From Bacteroides rodentium JCM 16496 (GTDB lineage: Bacteria; Bacteroidota; Bacteroidia; Bacteroidales; Bacteroidaceae), in the NCBI RefSeq assembly GCF_000614125.1, contig NZ_BAKJ01000009.1, positions 55,211-119,210 on the forward strand: a DNA stretch of 64,000 nucleotides. The letters run 5' to 3'. The position numbers and the translations under genes are program-made. The notes below the pieces were generated by a model, which saw only the letters and a program-made list of their open reading frames with translations, ran no database searches and was not told the origin of the DNA. Of this stretch, positions 26,711 to 36,238 are shown piece after piece (position 1 is the stretch's first letter; every line of letters starts with the position of its first letter).

Positions 26711-29419
26711 ATGAGAAAACATCTAATTCAATTCCTGTTGGTTGCAGTGTTGTCGGTATTCAGTGCCGCTGCATTTGCTCAGACTACAGTGAGAGGTCAG
26801 CTTGTTGATTCAGAAACGGGTGAACCGTTAGTGGGTGCCGCCGTCATGGTGGAAGGTACTACACAAGGATCGGTGACCGACATTGATGGCTACTTCAAGC
26901 AAAGCGTTGCCTCGAATGCGACATTGCTATTCAAGTATGTGGGTTATAAGGACCAGAAGAAGAAGATTACGCAAAAGGGCGCTTCTGTGGATTTGGGTGC
27001 TATCCAGATGGAGCCGGATGCGGTGATGCTGAAGGACGTAGTGATTACATCGTCAGTGGCGGTTGCCCGTAAGACTCCGGTAGCTCTTTCTACAGTTGAT
27101 CCGGTGTTTATAGAAGAAAAGTTGGGAACTCAGGAGTTTCCTGAAATCCTGAAATCCACTCCGGGTGTACATGCCAACAAGCAGGGAGGTGGCTATGGTG
27201 ATTCTGAAATATATATGCGTGGTTTCGGCCAAGAAAACGTGGCTGTCATGGTAAATGGTGTGCCTGTAAACGATATGGAATGGGGTGGCATCTATTGGAG
27301 TAACTGGCAGGGGCTTTCTGATGTGACTCGTACTATGCAGACACAGCGCGGATTGGGTGCAAGCAAGGTGTCAGCGCCTTCAGTGGGCGGTACTATAAAT
27401 ATTGTAACGAAAGGGCTTGAATCAAAGAAAGGCGGAAATATTTCATATGCTATGGGTAATGACGGTATGAATAAAGTTCAATTCTCTTTGTCTACCGGAT
27501 TGACTAAAAATGGTTGGGCTTTGACGATACTCGGTGCCAGAAATTGGGGTGATGGATATATTCAAGGAACAAAATATGAAGGCTATAACTGGTTTGTGAA
27601 TGTGGCCAAGCGTATCAATGACAACCATCAATTGCAACTTATGGCTACCGGTGCTCCGCAACATCATGACCAACGTGACCGTGGAGCTGGTTTGACTATT
27701 GCCGATTGGAAGATGGCCGAACAAACATACGGCATTGACAATAATAAATACAACCCTTCATTTGGTTATCGTAAGAATGGAGAGGCTTATAATGCTAATC
27801 ATAACTTCTATCATAAGCCTCAAATCAGTTTGAATCATCAATGGGAGATTAATCGTAAATCATCGCTTTCTACATCTGCCTATGTTTCAATCGGTCGTGG
27901 TGGCGGTTATAGCGGACAAGGAAATAGCGAATTTTCTCCTTATAGCTATTCTTCATGGAATGGTGCTTACAAAGGTAGCCTGAATACTACTTTCCGCCGC
28001 CCGGATGGAACTTTCGATTATGCGGCTATTGAGGATTACAATGCTGCCAGTGAGTATGGTTCCGCTATGGTTATGTCTGAGTCGAAAAATGAGCATGAAT
28101 GGTATGGTTTGCTTTCTACCTATACGACTAAGTTTAATGAGAACTTGGATTTCTATGGTGGTGTGGACTTCCGTTACTATAAAGGTACTCATACCAATGT
28201 GATTTCCGACCTTTTTGGCGGTGAGTATTATATGGATAATGTAGACCGTGTAAAGGTGAAAGCTGAAAATAATATTGCAGCTGCTGATCCTATGTGGAAA
28301 TATGAGAAATTAGGAGTAGGGGATGTGGTTTATCGTGACTATGATGGGCATGTATTGTCAGAAGGTGCTTTCTTCCAATTGGAATATAATAAAAATAAAC
28401 TTTCTACATTTGTGGCAGGTTCGCTTTCAAATACCGGTTATTGGCGTGTAGACCGATTCTATTATGACAAGGCACACGAAAAATCTGAGACGGTAAATTT
28501 CCTTGGTTTTACAGTCAAAGGAGGTGCTAACTACAATCTGACAGAGAATCATAACGTATTCTTCAATACTGGATTTATCAGCCGTGCGCCCAAATTCTCT
28601 TATGGTGCGTTTATGACTGCTACTAGTAGCAATGCTATTAATCCTGATGCGGTGAATGAAAAAGTATTCTCGGCTGAATTGGGTTATGGGTATCGCAGCC
28701 GTATGCTGACAGCTAATCTTAACCTCTATTATACCAAATGGATGGATAAGACAATGACTTCTGGAACAGACTTGGGTTATACACGCGCTAATATCAATAT
28801 GGCAGGTGTAGACGCTATTCATATGGGGGCTGAGTTAGATGTGAAATTTAAGCCTACTCGTTGGATGGAACTTACCGGTATGTTCTCTTACGGTGACTGG
28901 AAGTGGGCAAGCAATGCCAAAGGATATTTCTATTCAGAACAAGGTGGTCAACCTCTTGACAAGAATGGAAATGTGACAGACTTGATGGGACCTGACCACG
29001 CATGGGCTATCATCAATATGGATGGTGTGCGTGTAGGAGGTTCGGCACAAACTACGGCAGCTCTCGGCTTGAATGTAAATGTGAACAAAGACATTCGTGT
29101 AGGTGCCGATTGGACTTACTATGGTCGTAACTATTCTTATTATGCAGTGGACGGTTCATTACTTAGTACTAATAAGGAAAATGTATTGGATGATCCTTGG
29201 AAGATTCCGGCAGCAAGCCAGATAGACTTGAATGCTTCTTGGAAATTTAAGATTGGTGGACTGGATGCTATATTCTCTGGTAATGTAAATAACTTGTTGA
29301 ACTATCAGTATATCGGAAAGGCTTGGAATCCTAAAGGCAAGCTTGCCACAGACGAAAATGTGTACGTATTTTATAATCATGGCCGTACATACAGCCTCCG
29401 CTTGAAAGTTAGTTTCTAA
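26711..29419 (+). CDS. TonB-dependent receptor with carboxypeptidase-like domain
   Basis: 902-aa outer-membrane receptor. Signal peptide (residues 1-23, ending AAAFAQ), a carboxypeptidase regulatory-like domain (TTVRGQLVDSETGEPLVGAAV, about 25-105), a plug (about 115-235, with MRGFGQENVAVMVNGVPVND) and a 22-strand-type barrel ending YSLRLKVSF with the terminal aromatic. It is shorter than typical SusC (~1000 aa) and is followed not by a SusD but by a lipoprotein and a nuclease on the same strand, 17 bp and about 2.5 kb later. Import of nucleic-acid fragments is an inference from that context. Base composition is more AT-rich than the neighbouring housekeeping genes. Confidence 0.92.
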   Translation: MRKHLIQFLLVAVLSVFSAAAFAQTTVRGQLVDSETGEPLVGAAVMVEGTTQGSVTDIDGYFKQSVASNATLLFKYVGYKDQKKKITQKGASVDLGAIQMEPDAVMLKDVVITSSVAVARKTPVALSTVDPVFIEEKLGTQEFPEILKSTPGVHANKQGGGYGDSEIYMRGFGQENVAVMVNGVPVNDMEWGGIYWSNWQGLSDVTRTMQTQRGLGASKVSAPSVGGTINIVTKGLESKKGGNISYAMGNDGMNKVQFSLSTGLTKNGWALTILGARNWGDGYIQGTKYEGYNWFVNVAKRINDNHQLQLMATGAPQHHDQRDRGAGLTIADWKMAEQTYGIDNNKYNPSFGYRKNGEAYNANHNFYHKPQISLNHQWEINRKSSLSTSAYVSIGRGGGYSGQGNSEFSPYSYSSWNGAYKGSLNTTFRRPDGTFDYAAIEDYNAASEYGSAMVMSESKNEHEWYGLLSTYTTKFNENLDFYGGVDFRYYKGTHTNVISDLFGGEYYMDNVDRVKVKAENNIAAADPMWKYEKLGVGDVVYRDYDGHVLSEGAFFQLEYNKNKLSTFVAGSLSNTGYWRVDRFYYDKAHEKSETVNFLGFTVKGGANYNLTENHNVFFNTGFISRAPKFSYGAFMTATSSNAINPDAVNEKVFSAELGYGYRSRMLTANLNLYYTKWMDKTMTSGTDLGYTRANINMAGVDAIHMGAELDVKFKPTRWMELTGMFSYGDWKWASNAKGYFYSEQGGQPLDKNGNVTDLMGPDHAWAIINMDGVRVGGSAQTTAALGLNVNVNKDIRVGADWTYYGRNYSYYAVDGSLLSTNKENVLDDPWKIPAASQIDLNASWKFKIGGLDAIFSGNVNNLLNYQYIGKAWNPKGKLATDENVYVFYNHGRTYSLRLKVSF

Positions 29420-29436
29420 TTACGAAGATTATTAAA

Positions 29437-31887
29437 ATGAGAGTTATGAAGAAAAATATATTGACTTCGTTTGCGTTGCTGGCATTATTGGCTGCCTGCA
29501 ATGACGATTATAACGATAAGTTCGACATTAATGTCGGTTATGAGGATGTAAAAAATGTCGCAATGACACTTTCTTCTTCCGATTATGCTACTATAGCCGG
29601 TAATGCCAGTAATTTGGAAATCGCTTTAGCAAAAGACCCAGAAGGCAATACAGGCGTGGAAGCTTTGGAAGCAGTGGGAAAGGACAAATACTTTACAGCA
29701 GAAGCTTCTGCAGAAGATTATATACCGGCCTTTTTAGCTGCCAAATACCCTAATGCGGATCTTAAGTCTAAGTTCACAGTGACTTATAACCAGTATCAGG
29801 CACCGTCCAACTATTTGAAAGACTTTACTTCTGTTTCTTCTTACGCTTTGGAATCGGAAGATTACGAGGGTATATGGGGCGACAAAGTGAAAGCTTCATT
29901 CTTGTCTCCGACTACTTTGGGCAAGATTCCTGCTATCTTGAAGGAGAAAGTGTCCAGTGCAGAGGTAGGCGACATGGTGGTTGTCGATTACGCTTATTCT
30001 GAGACTGAACCGAGTATCGGTGGAGGAGGAAACACTCCCGCAGAACCTACTTGGACTCAAGTGGAAATGATTCCTACCCGTTCGGCTGGTGTCAGTTGGG
30101 ATTTTGTAAATATGGGCCCTATTGACCTTTCTGCTTATAAAGGCCAAACTATTTCCATTGGTTTCAAATATACCAGTACAGATGCGGGCGCAGCTACTTG
30201 GGAATTGAAGAACGCTAAGGTTTTGTCCGTTCCTTATTTGGATGTTTGCCTTTATGCCAAGGATGATGCAGGTGATTTTATTAAAGTCGCAAAGAAGAGT
30301 GCTTTCAATGGTGCAGGTGAGTATGTGATTGTAGCTCAGGGTGCTGATGGGCAGTTCTATCCATTTGGTCGTTTGGCTGATGGTAAGAATTACGGTTATA
30401 TGTATCCGAAACCTATTGTCGTTTCCGATAGTAAGATTGCTGCCTCAGATGCTGTTGATTTTGTTGTGACTTTGGAAGCTACGGAAGCAGGATTCAATAT
30501 TAAGAACGTATTAGGACAATACTTCTATATGAGTGGCAATTATGATTCTTTCAACGTAACCACAGAAGTGGGTGAAGAAGGATACGACTGGACAGTAACA
30601 TCTGCCGGTGGTTCTGATTTGTTCACCATTACCAATGTGCTGAAAGAAAAGTCTGTGAAGTTGAACTACTACAATGGAAGTTACAGTTTTGGTAGTTATG
30701 CTGCTTCTAAAGTAGAAGGATTTACCTATTATAACAACAGTTTGTGTGGTGACATGGGCGGCTTCACTATTTATGATGTAAATATTGGTGGCTTGGATCG
30801 CATTTGGCAAAACACCGATGCTTACGGTTTTAAGGCTTCTGCTTTTGTGAACAAAGTTAATTATGCTTCTGAGTCCTTTATCGTTTCTCCAGCCATTGAG
30901 ATTGCAGAAAATGCAGCGTTGCCCTATGTTACCATTGATGAGGCTTTCCGTTTTGGCAAGGCAGAGGAGTTAACTGTATGGGTATCTACTGATTATGTAG
31001 CTTCTGCCGCAACCAAGGTTTTGGCTATGACTCGTGCGACCGTATCGGCAAATCGTTCAGACCTTTACCGTTTTGACGGAGAAAATTGGGCGGCTTATGC
31101 CAGTGATGCTGCTAAGGTAGCTGTGGTAGAACCTGCTGTTTACGCTTCTATTGGTGCTTCTTCCATTAGTGAGCCTGAACAAGTGTTGCCGCTCTATCTG
31201 AATGAAAAATATCCGTATGCTATCGAAGCTGAACGTGCTGCTGTGGTTTACAAGAAGAGTGCCGATGCGTTTGCTGTGAAAGAATTCACGAAGATGTCAG
31301 GTGCTTGGATGGTAACACCTGAATTTGTTCAACAGGTTACTACCTTCAACAAAGATGTTGATGGCATTACTGCTAAGATAAGTGTATATATTGATGACCC
31401 CTTGACCGGTGGAAGTGATGGTGGATTCACGGCACAAGACGTAATATTGGGAGGCGGTATGAGTTACATCTGGACTCTGGATAACACGTATGGCTGGAAA
31501 GGCGGTGCTTATGCCAACAGTAAGTGCAACGCTTCAGAGAGCTGGTTGGTATCTCCTGCGTTCGACTTCCGTAAGGGTGTCGCTCCGGTGATGAGCTTTG
31601 AAGAGGCCGTCAATAAACTGGGTGTAGGATATACGGTGGCAGACCATACGTTCGTGATGATTTCTACTGACTATAAGGATGATGTTACAAAGGCTACTTG
31701 GAAGGAAATCCAACTTGCCAATCGTCCGGCGGGTACTGATTGGAACTTTGTGGAATCTGGTGTGATTGACCTTTCAGAGTATGTAGGAAATATTGTGCGC
31801 ATCGCTTTCAAGTATACTTCTACTGAAGAAAGTGCTCCTACTTGGGAATTCAAAAACATCTTGATTAAAGAACAAGATGCCGAATAA
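29437..31887 (+). CDS. large lipoprotein with repeated choice-of-anchor-J-like modules
   Basis: 816-aa predicted lipoprotein (signal MKKNILTSFALLALLAAC; the ATG at 29446 is an equally good start). No enzyme motif is recognised. Internal duplication is visible: WDFVNMGPIDLSAYKGQTIS with IGFKYTSTDAGAATWELKN (about residues 225-265) recurs at the C-terminus as WNFVESGVIDLSEYVGNIVR with IAFKYTSTEESAPTWEFKN. IGGLDRIWQNTDAYGFKASA recurs as LGGGMSYIWTLDNTYGWKGG. These are choice-of-anchor J / DUF5017-like jelly-roll modules. A surface-exposed binding protein, filling the place of SusD beside the TonB receptor, is the likely role. Confidence 0.8.
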   Translation: MRVMKKNILTSFALLALLAACNDDYNDKFDINVGYEDVKNVAMTLSSSDYATIAGNASNLEIALAKDPEGNTGVEALEAVGKDKYFTAEASAEDYIPAFLAAKYPNADLKSKFTVTYNQYQAPSNYLKDFTSVSSYALESEDYEGIWGDKVKASFLSPTTLGKIPAILKEKVSSAEVGDMVVVDYAYSETEPSIGGGGNTPAEPTWTQVEMIPTRSAGVSWDFVNMGPIDLSAYKGQTISIGFKYTSTDAGAATWELKNAKVLSVPYLDVCLYAKDDAGDFIKVAKKSAFNGAGEYVIVAQGADGQFYPFGRLADGKNYGYMYPKPIVVSDSKIAASDAVDFVVTLEATEAGFNIKNVLGQYFYMSGNYDSFNVTTEVGEEGYDWTVTSAGGSDLFTITNVLKEKSVKLNYYNGSYSFGSYAASKVEGFTYYNNSLCGDMGGFTIYDVNIGGLDRIWQNTDAYGFKASAFVNKVNYASESFIVSPAIEIAENAALPYVTIDEAFRFGKAEELTVWVSTDYVASAATKVLAMTRATVSANRSDLYRFDGENWAAYASDAAKVAVVEPAVYASIGASSISEPEQVLPLYLNEKYPYAIEAERAAVVYKKSADAFAVKEFTKMSGAWMVTPEFVQQVTTFNKDVDGITAKISVYIDDPLTGGSDGGFTAQDVILGGGMSYIWTLDNTYGWKGGAYANSKCNASESWLVSPAFDFRKGVAPVMSFEEAVNKLGVGYTVADHTFVMISTDYKDDVTKATWKEIQLANRPAGTDWNFVESGVIDLSEYVGNIVRIAFKYTSTEESAPTWEFKNILIKEQDAE

Positions 31888-31905
31888 CATTGAATAACAT
31901 TATGC

Positions 31906-31956
31906 GAGGATGACAGGCTGTCTCTATGAGTAGAGCTTTGTCATCCTCTCTTTTTT
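31906..31956 (+). terminator. terminator between the lipoprotein and nuclease genes
   Basis: GAGGATGACA paired with TGTCATCCTC across a 24-nt loop, then CTTTTTT. It would reduce nuclease expression relative to the two upstream genes. Confidence 0.85.
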
Positions 31957-31971
31957 CTTTAAACATACATT

Positions 31972-33276
31972 ATGATGAAATCATTAAAACTTTTGTTTTA
32001 TATCTGTTCAGTAGCTTTTGTACTAGGAGCTTGTGATACGGATATTGTACCTGCTAACGGATATATAGAAACTACTCAGCAAGATGCGGAGACTTATGTA
32101 CTGAAAGGCTATGAAAATGCAGCTTTAGGATTTAACGTGTTTAAACCTGAAGGAACAGATATTCCTTTTTATTTGAAAGGAAATGTTTTTTATGGTGATA
32201 GGTTCGGTTTTCTTCCGGTCGATGCCGTTCGCTTGGATGTTATGGTAGAGGCCTCGGTTGATGGTACGTGGAGCCATGAGGCAATTGTAATGCCGGGAAA
32301 ATGTTATTGGGCGCGTTATGGTGAATTTGCCGAATATAAATACATGAAGTTTCGTGTGGCTTATGTAGAAGGAAATAATGTCGGCATAGAATATGTACTT
32401 ACCAATCAAACTTCCGATGGTCCTAATAAAAACTGCAACTACGCTTTTTTAAAAGACTATCCTGCTGCTATGGAGCTTGAGATGCCTGCTATCAACGAAG
32501 TTGATGGTATTTATCGCGAGCACTATGTGGACTATGCTGGACAGCATATTATGAATCTCGCTACGTTGTGGAATGCCAAGTTGCGCCATTCTTCTTGGGT
32601 AGCTTTCTATTTCGACAAGGTCACTTCGTTGGACAATGTAAAGCGTACCGATGCTTGGGGATGGGATTCGACATATGATTTTGCTACTATGGGTGGTGTG
32701 GAAGAAGCTAACCACAAAAACGATGGATTTGACAAAGGGCATATCTGTGCCAGCGAGGACCGTGTATATTGTAAGGAGGCTAACGAACAGACCTTCTATT
32801 ACACCAACATCTCTCCACAAATAGCTTCTATGAACCAAAAATATTGGATGAACTTGGAGCAGCAAATACAGAAGTGGGGACGTTCCACGCAGCAAGACAC
32901 TTACGATAAGGTGTATGTGGTGAAAGGTGCCACTACGGATAAGTTGCTGACCAACTTTACAGGCAGTGTGAAAGGTGGTGACGGTAAATATCCATCGACT
33001 GATGCTGAGGGCTTCACTATCCACGGACTGGCAGTCCCGGCCTATTACTACATGGCCATCCTTGCGGAGAAGGGTGATACCTATCATGCCATCGCCTTCC
33101 TGGTACCGCATTCCGAACTCCTGCCGCAGAAACCTACGGCCGACGATTTCCAGGTATATGCCGTGAGCATCGACAAATTGGAGCAGGAAACCGGTATCGA
33201 TTTCTTCTGCAACCTGCCGGATGTAATCGAAGACGAAGTGGAGAAGGCTTACAACAAGGCAGACTGGGCCTGGTAA
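31972..33276 (+). CDS. secreted DNA/RNA non-specific endonuclease lipoprotein
   Basis: 434-aa protein with a lipobox (VLGAC, Cys near residue 20), an N-terminal beta domain of about 140 residues and a C-terminal NUC1 (beta-beta-alpha metal) nuclease domain. The catalytic motif is FDKGHICASEDR (about residue 260; the usual DRGH reads DKGH), with the conserved Asn-containing YYTNISPQIASMNQKYW after it. ATDKLLTNF and IHGLAVPAYYYMAI also fit the fold. Such enzymes cut single- and double-stranded DNA and RNA with Mg2+. Lipid-anchored and encoded beside a TonB receptor, it probably digests extracellular nucleic acid at the cell surface. Confidence 0.9.
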   Translation: MMKSLKLLFYICSVAFVLGACDTDIVPANGYIETTQQDAETYVLKGYENAALGFNVFKPEGTDIPFYLKGNVFYGDRFGFLPVDAVRLDVMVEASVDGTWSHEAIVMPGKCYWARYGEFAEYKYMKFRVAYVEGNNVGIEYVLTNQTSDGPNKNCNYAFLKDYPAAMELEMPAINEVDGIYREHYVDYAGQHIMNLATLWNAKLRHSSWVAFYFDKVTSLDNVKRTDAWGWDSTYDFATMGGVEEANHKNDGFDKGHICASEDRVYCKEANEQTFYYTNISPQIASMNQKYWMNLEQQIQKWGRSTQQDTYDKVYVVKGATTDKLLTNFTGSVKGGDGKYPSTDAEGFTIHGLAVPAYYYMAILAEKGDTYHAIAFLVPHSELLPQKPTADDFQVYAVSIDKLEQETGIDFFCNLPDVIEDEVEKAYNKADWAW

Positions 33277-33293
33277 GCTTACTGATATAACAA

Positions 33294-33338
33294 GAAAAAA
33301 AGGGAGACTGTCCGTTGGAGGAGAGGCTCCCTTTTTAG
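33294..33338 (+). terminator. terminator after the nuclease gene
   Basis: AAAAAGGGAG, intervening loop, CTCCCTTTTT. Confidence 0.8.
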
Positions 33339-33387
33339 TATGACGGGCATGTCATGATTTAGGTAGCTTTCTTAAAAGCTGTTTTCG

Positions 33388-33422
33388 TTTTGATGGAAAC
33401 TGACTTCTTATCCGTATCTTTG
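33388..33422 (+). promoter_or_regulatory. promoter of the DEAD-family helicase
   Basis: TTTTG at 33388-33392 and TATCTTTG at 33415-33422, 27 bp before the start codon. Confidence 0.65.
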
Positions 33423-33448
33423 CATATTGATTAAAAAAAGAGATATTC

Positions 33449-34786
33449 ATGGAACTTTCGGATATACTTCATAATTTGAAGATACAGGAACTTACTCCGA
33501 TGCAGGAGGCTGCTAAGGAAGCCTATCAGTCAGCCAAAGATTTGGTGCTTCTTTCGCCCACCGGTTCAGGTAAGACTCTGGCTTTTCTCCTTCCGCTGGT
33601 ACAGACTTTGAAAGCGGAGATACAGGGTGTGCAGGCTCTTGTACTGGTACCTTCACGCGAACTGGCTTTGCAGATAGAAACTGTGTTCAAGTCCATGGGA
33701 ACTCCCTTCAAAGCTATGAGCTGCTATGGCGGACGCCCTGCCATGGAAGAACACCGGACAATGAAAGGCATTCATCCCGCCGTCATTATCGGTACTCCGG
33801 GACGTATGAACGACCATCTGAGGAAAGAGAATTTCAATGCCGCCACTGTCGTCACTCTGGTGATAGATGAATTCGACAAGTGCCTTGAGTTCGGTTTCCA
33901 TGACGAGATGGCGGAGGTTATCGGACAGCTTCCCTCACTGAAAAAGCGTGTGCTTCTCTCGGCTACCGATGCAGAGGAAATACCGCAATTTGCCGGAGTA
34001 GGAGGTGATTCCCCGTCTTCCGGCTCCCGGCTCATGAAGCTTGATTTTCTTGCTCCGGAAGCTCTTGCTCCGCGTCTGCGGCTGCACAAGGTTGTTTCTC
34101 CGGAGAAGGACAAACTGGAAACCCTCTATAATCTGCTTTGTACCCTCGGCTATCATTCCACCTTGGTATTTTGCAATTATCGTGAAAGCGTGGAGCGTGT
34201 TGCCGGGTACCTGCAAGCCAGGAAGTTCCCTTGCGACATGTTCCATGGCGGTATGGAGCAGCCCGACCGCGAACGTGCGCTTTACAAATTCCGCAACGGT
34301 AGCTGCGCCGTACTGATATCTACAGACCTTGCCGCCCGCGGACTGGATATTCCGGGTATTGAGAATGTGGTGCATTACCATCCTCCCGTAAACGAGGAAG
34401 CCTATACACACCGTAATGGACGTACCGCTCGCTGGGAGGCATCGGGAAATGCATATCTTGTCCTGCATGCCGAGGAGCGGGTACCCGAGTACATTTCTGA
34501 AGACATCGAAACGTACGAGTTTCCGGAGACGCTTCCAAAACCGGCCAAGCCCCGATGGGCTACCTTATATATAGGTAAAGGGAAAAAGGATAAGCTGAAC
34601 AAGATAGATATAGTCGGCTTCTTGTATAAAAAAGGAGGGATGGCACGTGAAGATGTCGGGCAGGTGGACGTAAAGGAACACTATGCCTTTGTAGCCGTGC
34701 GCCGCAGTAAAATGAAACAATTGCTGACGCTGGTACGCGGTGAAAAAATCAAGGGAATGAAAACAATTATAGAGGAAGCAAAGTGA
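33449..34786 (+). CDS. DEAD-box-family RNA helicase with DEFD motif
   Basis: 445-aa superfamily 2 helicase. Q-motif region LTPMQEAA, motif I SPTGSGKTLAF (about residue 38), Ia VPSRELALQ, motif II VIDEFDKCLEFGF, motif III LLSATDAEE, IV VFCNYRESVERV, V STDLAARGLDIP, VI HRNGRTARW. Motif II reads DEFD instead of DEAD. A short C-terminal region (YIGKGKKDKLNKIDIVGFL) resembles the DbpA-type RNA-binding domain, which would point to ribosome assembly; that is a weak inference. Single-gene unit. Confidence 0.93.
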   Translation: MELSDILHNLKIQELTPMQEAAKEAYQSAKDLVLLSPTGSGKTLAFLLPLVQTLKAEIQGVQALVLVPSRELALQIETVFKSMGTPFKAMSCYGGRPAMEEHRTMKGIHPAVIIGTPGRMNDHLRKENFNAATVVTLVIDEFDKCLEFGFHDEMAEVIGQLPSLKKRVLLSATDAEEIPQFAGVGGDSPSSGSRLMKLDFLAPEALAPRLRLHKVVSPEKDKLETLYNLLCTLGYHSTLVFCNYRESVERVAGYLQARKFPCDMFHGGMEQPDRERALYKFRNGSCAVLISTDLAARGLDIPGIENVVHYHPPVNEEAYTHRNGRTARWEASGNAYLVLHAEERVPEYISEDIETYEFPETLPKPAKPRWATLYIGKGKKDKLNKIDIVGFLYKKGGMAREDVGQVDVKEHYAFVAVRRSKMKQLLTLVRGEKIKGMKTIIEEAK

Positions 34787-35060
34787 TTTATCTTATAAAT
34801 ATTCATTTTATTTGCGCTTATTCTTTTGAATATGAAGTAATAAAACCGCCTTGCTTTTAGTTTCTCCAAAAGTATTATTCTTGATAAGTAAGGATAACAA
34901 AATGGTGCATATATCTTGTATAAACCATTAAAAAGTAAGCTAAATGCGGCTTAAAAATAGAATTTCATCAGGAAAGGTTTGTTTTGAAGAAATATTTCCG
35001 TAATTTCGCAAAGTCTAAAGACATTAATGAACGAAATTGTATAACCAAAACAAACTTCAA

Positions 35061-36128
35061 ATGAAAAAGCATAATTTCAATGCAGGACCTTCTATCCTTC
35101 CTCGTGAGGTGATTGAGAATACGGCACAGGCTATTCTTGATTTCAATGGCTCAGGCCTCTCACTGATGGAAATCAGCCACCGTGCCAAAGACTTCCAACC
35201 CGTTGTGGACGAAGCTGTGGCATTATTCAAAGAATTGCTCAATATCCCCGAAGGATATTCGGTACTGTTCTTGGGCGGTGGTGCCAGTTTGGAATTCTGC
35301 ATGGTACCCTTCAACTTCCTTGAAAAGAAAGCTGCTTACCTGAATACGGGTGTATGGGCCAAAAAAGCCATGAAAGAAGCTAAGGCATTCGGTGAAGTAG
35401 TTGAAGTCGCTTCTTCCGCTGAATCTACTTATACTTATATTCCGAAGGACTATACAGTGCCTGCTGATGCTGACTATTTCCACATCACTACCAACAATAC
35501 AATCTACGGTACGGAACTGAAAGAGGATTTGGACGTAAACGTTCCGATGGTGGCCGATATGTCTTCTGATATTTTCTCCCGTCCTATCGACGTGTCCAAA
35601 TATATCTGTATCTATGGTGGTGCGCAGAAGAATCTGGCTCCTTCCGGTGTTACATTCGTCATCGTGAAGAATGACGCTCTGGGTAAGGTATCCCGCTATA
35701 TTCCGACCATGCTGAACTATCAGACGCATGTGGATAGCGGCTCCATGTTCAATACTCCTCCCGTTGTCCCCATCTATGCAGCCCTGCAGACATTGCGCTG
35801 GATTAAGGCAGAGGGTGGCGTGAAGGAAATGGAACGCCGTGCCATCGAAAAGGCCGATATGCTGTATGCCGAAATAGACCGTAACAAGATGTTTGTGGGT
35901 ACGGCTGCCAAAGAAGACCGTTCACGCATGAACATCTGCTTTGTGATGGCTCCCGAATACAAGGAATTGGAAGCTGACTTCTTGAAGTTCGCTACCGAAA
36001 GAGGTATGGTAGGTATCAAGGGACACCGTTCTGTAGGTGGATTCCGTGCATCCTGCTACAATGCCATGCCGAAGGAAAGTGTGCAGGCTTTGATTGACTG
36101 CATGCAGGAATTTGAGAAACTTCATTAA
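35061..36128 (+). CDS. serC: phosphoserine aminotransferase
   Basis: 355-aa class V PLP enzyme converting 3-phosphohydroxypyruvate to phosphoserine. Starts [17 protein letters not shown]; an upstream in-frame TTG at 35037 adds eight poorly conserved residues. The PLP lysine lies in [20 protein letters not shown] (about residue 192), and the C-terminal phosphate-binding RASCYNAMP is present. First gene of the serine biosynthesis group serC-serA; a palindromic repeat lies between the two. A -7-like TAATTTCG occurs at about 34999-35006. Confidence 0.96.
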   Translation: MKKHNFNAGPSILPREVIENTAQAILDFNGSGLSLMEISHRAKDFQPVVDEAVALFKELLNIPEGYSVLFLGGGASLEFCMVPFNFLEKKAAYLNTGVWAKKAMKEAKAFGEVVEVASSAESTYTYIPKDYTVPADADYFHITTNNTIYGTELKEDLDVNVPMVADMSSDIFSRPIDVSKYICIYGGAQKNLAPSGVTFVIVKNDALGKVSRYIPTMLNYQTHVDSGSMFNTPPVVPIYAALQTLRWIKAEGGVKEMERRAIEKADMLYAEIDRNKMFVGTAAKEDRSRMNICFVMAPEYKELEADFLKFATERGMVGIKGHRSVGGFRASCYNAMPKESVQALIDCMQEFEKLH

Positions 36129-36141
36129 TAATATTGTTTTT

Positions 36142-36215
36142 CACCACAGATTACGCAGATTTGCACAGATTGTTTTTATGATTAAACTCTGTGATAATCT
36201 GTGTCATCTGTGGTG
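36142..36215. repeat. short relative of the 90-bp palindrome, between serC and serA
   Basis: CACCACAGATTACGCAG at the left and ATCTGTGTCATCTGTGGTG at the right, with a shorter core (74 bp in all). It lies inside a probable operon, so it would be transcribed. Confidence 0.88.
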
Positions 36216-36238
36216 AGTCTTTTTAATATCATGAAATT

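Noticed and set aside
26711..31887. Classical SusC/SusD polysaccharide utilisation pair
   Set aside because: The second gene has no SusD tetratricopeptide fold signs and no glycoside hydrolase follows; a nuclease does.
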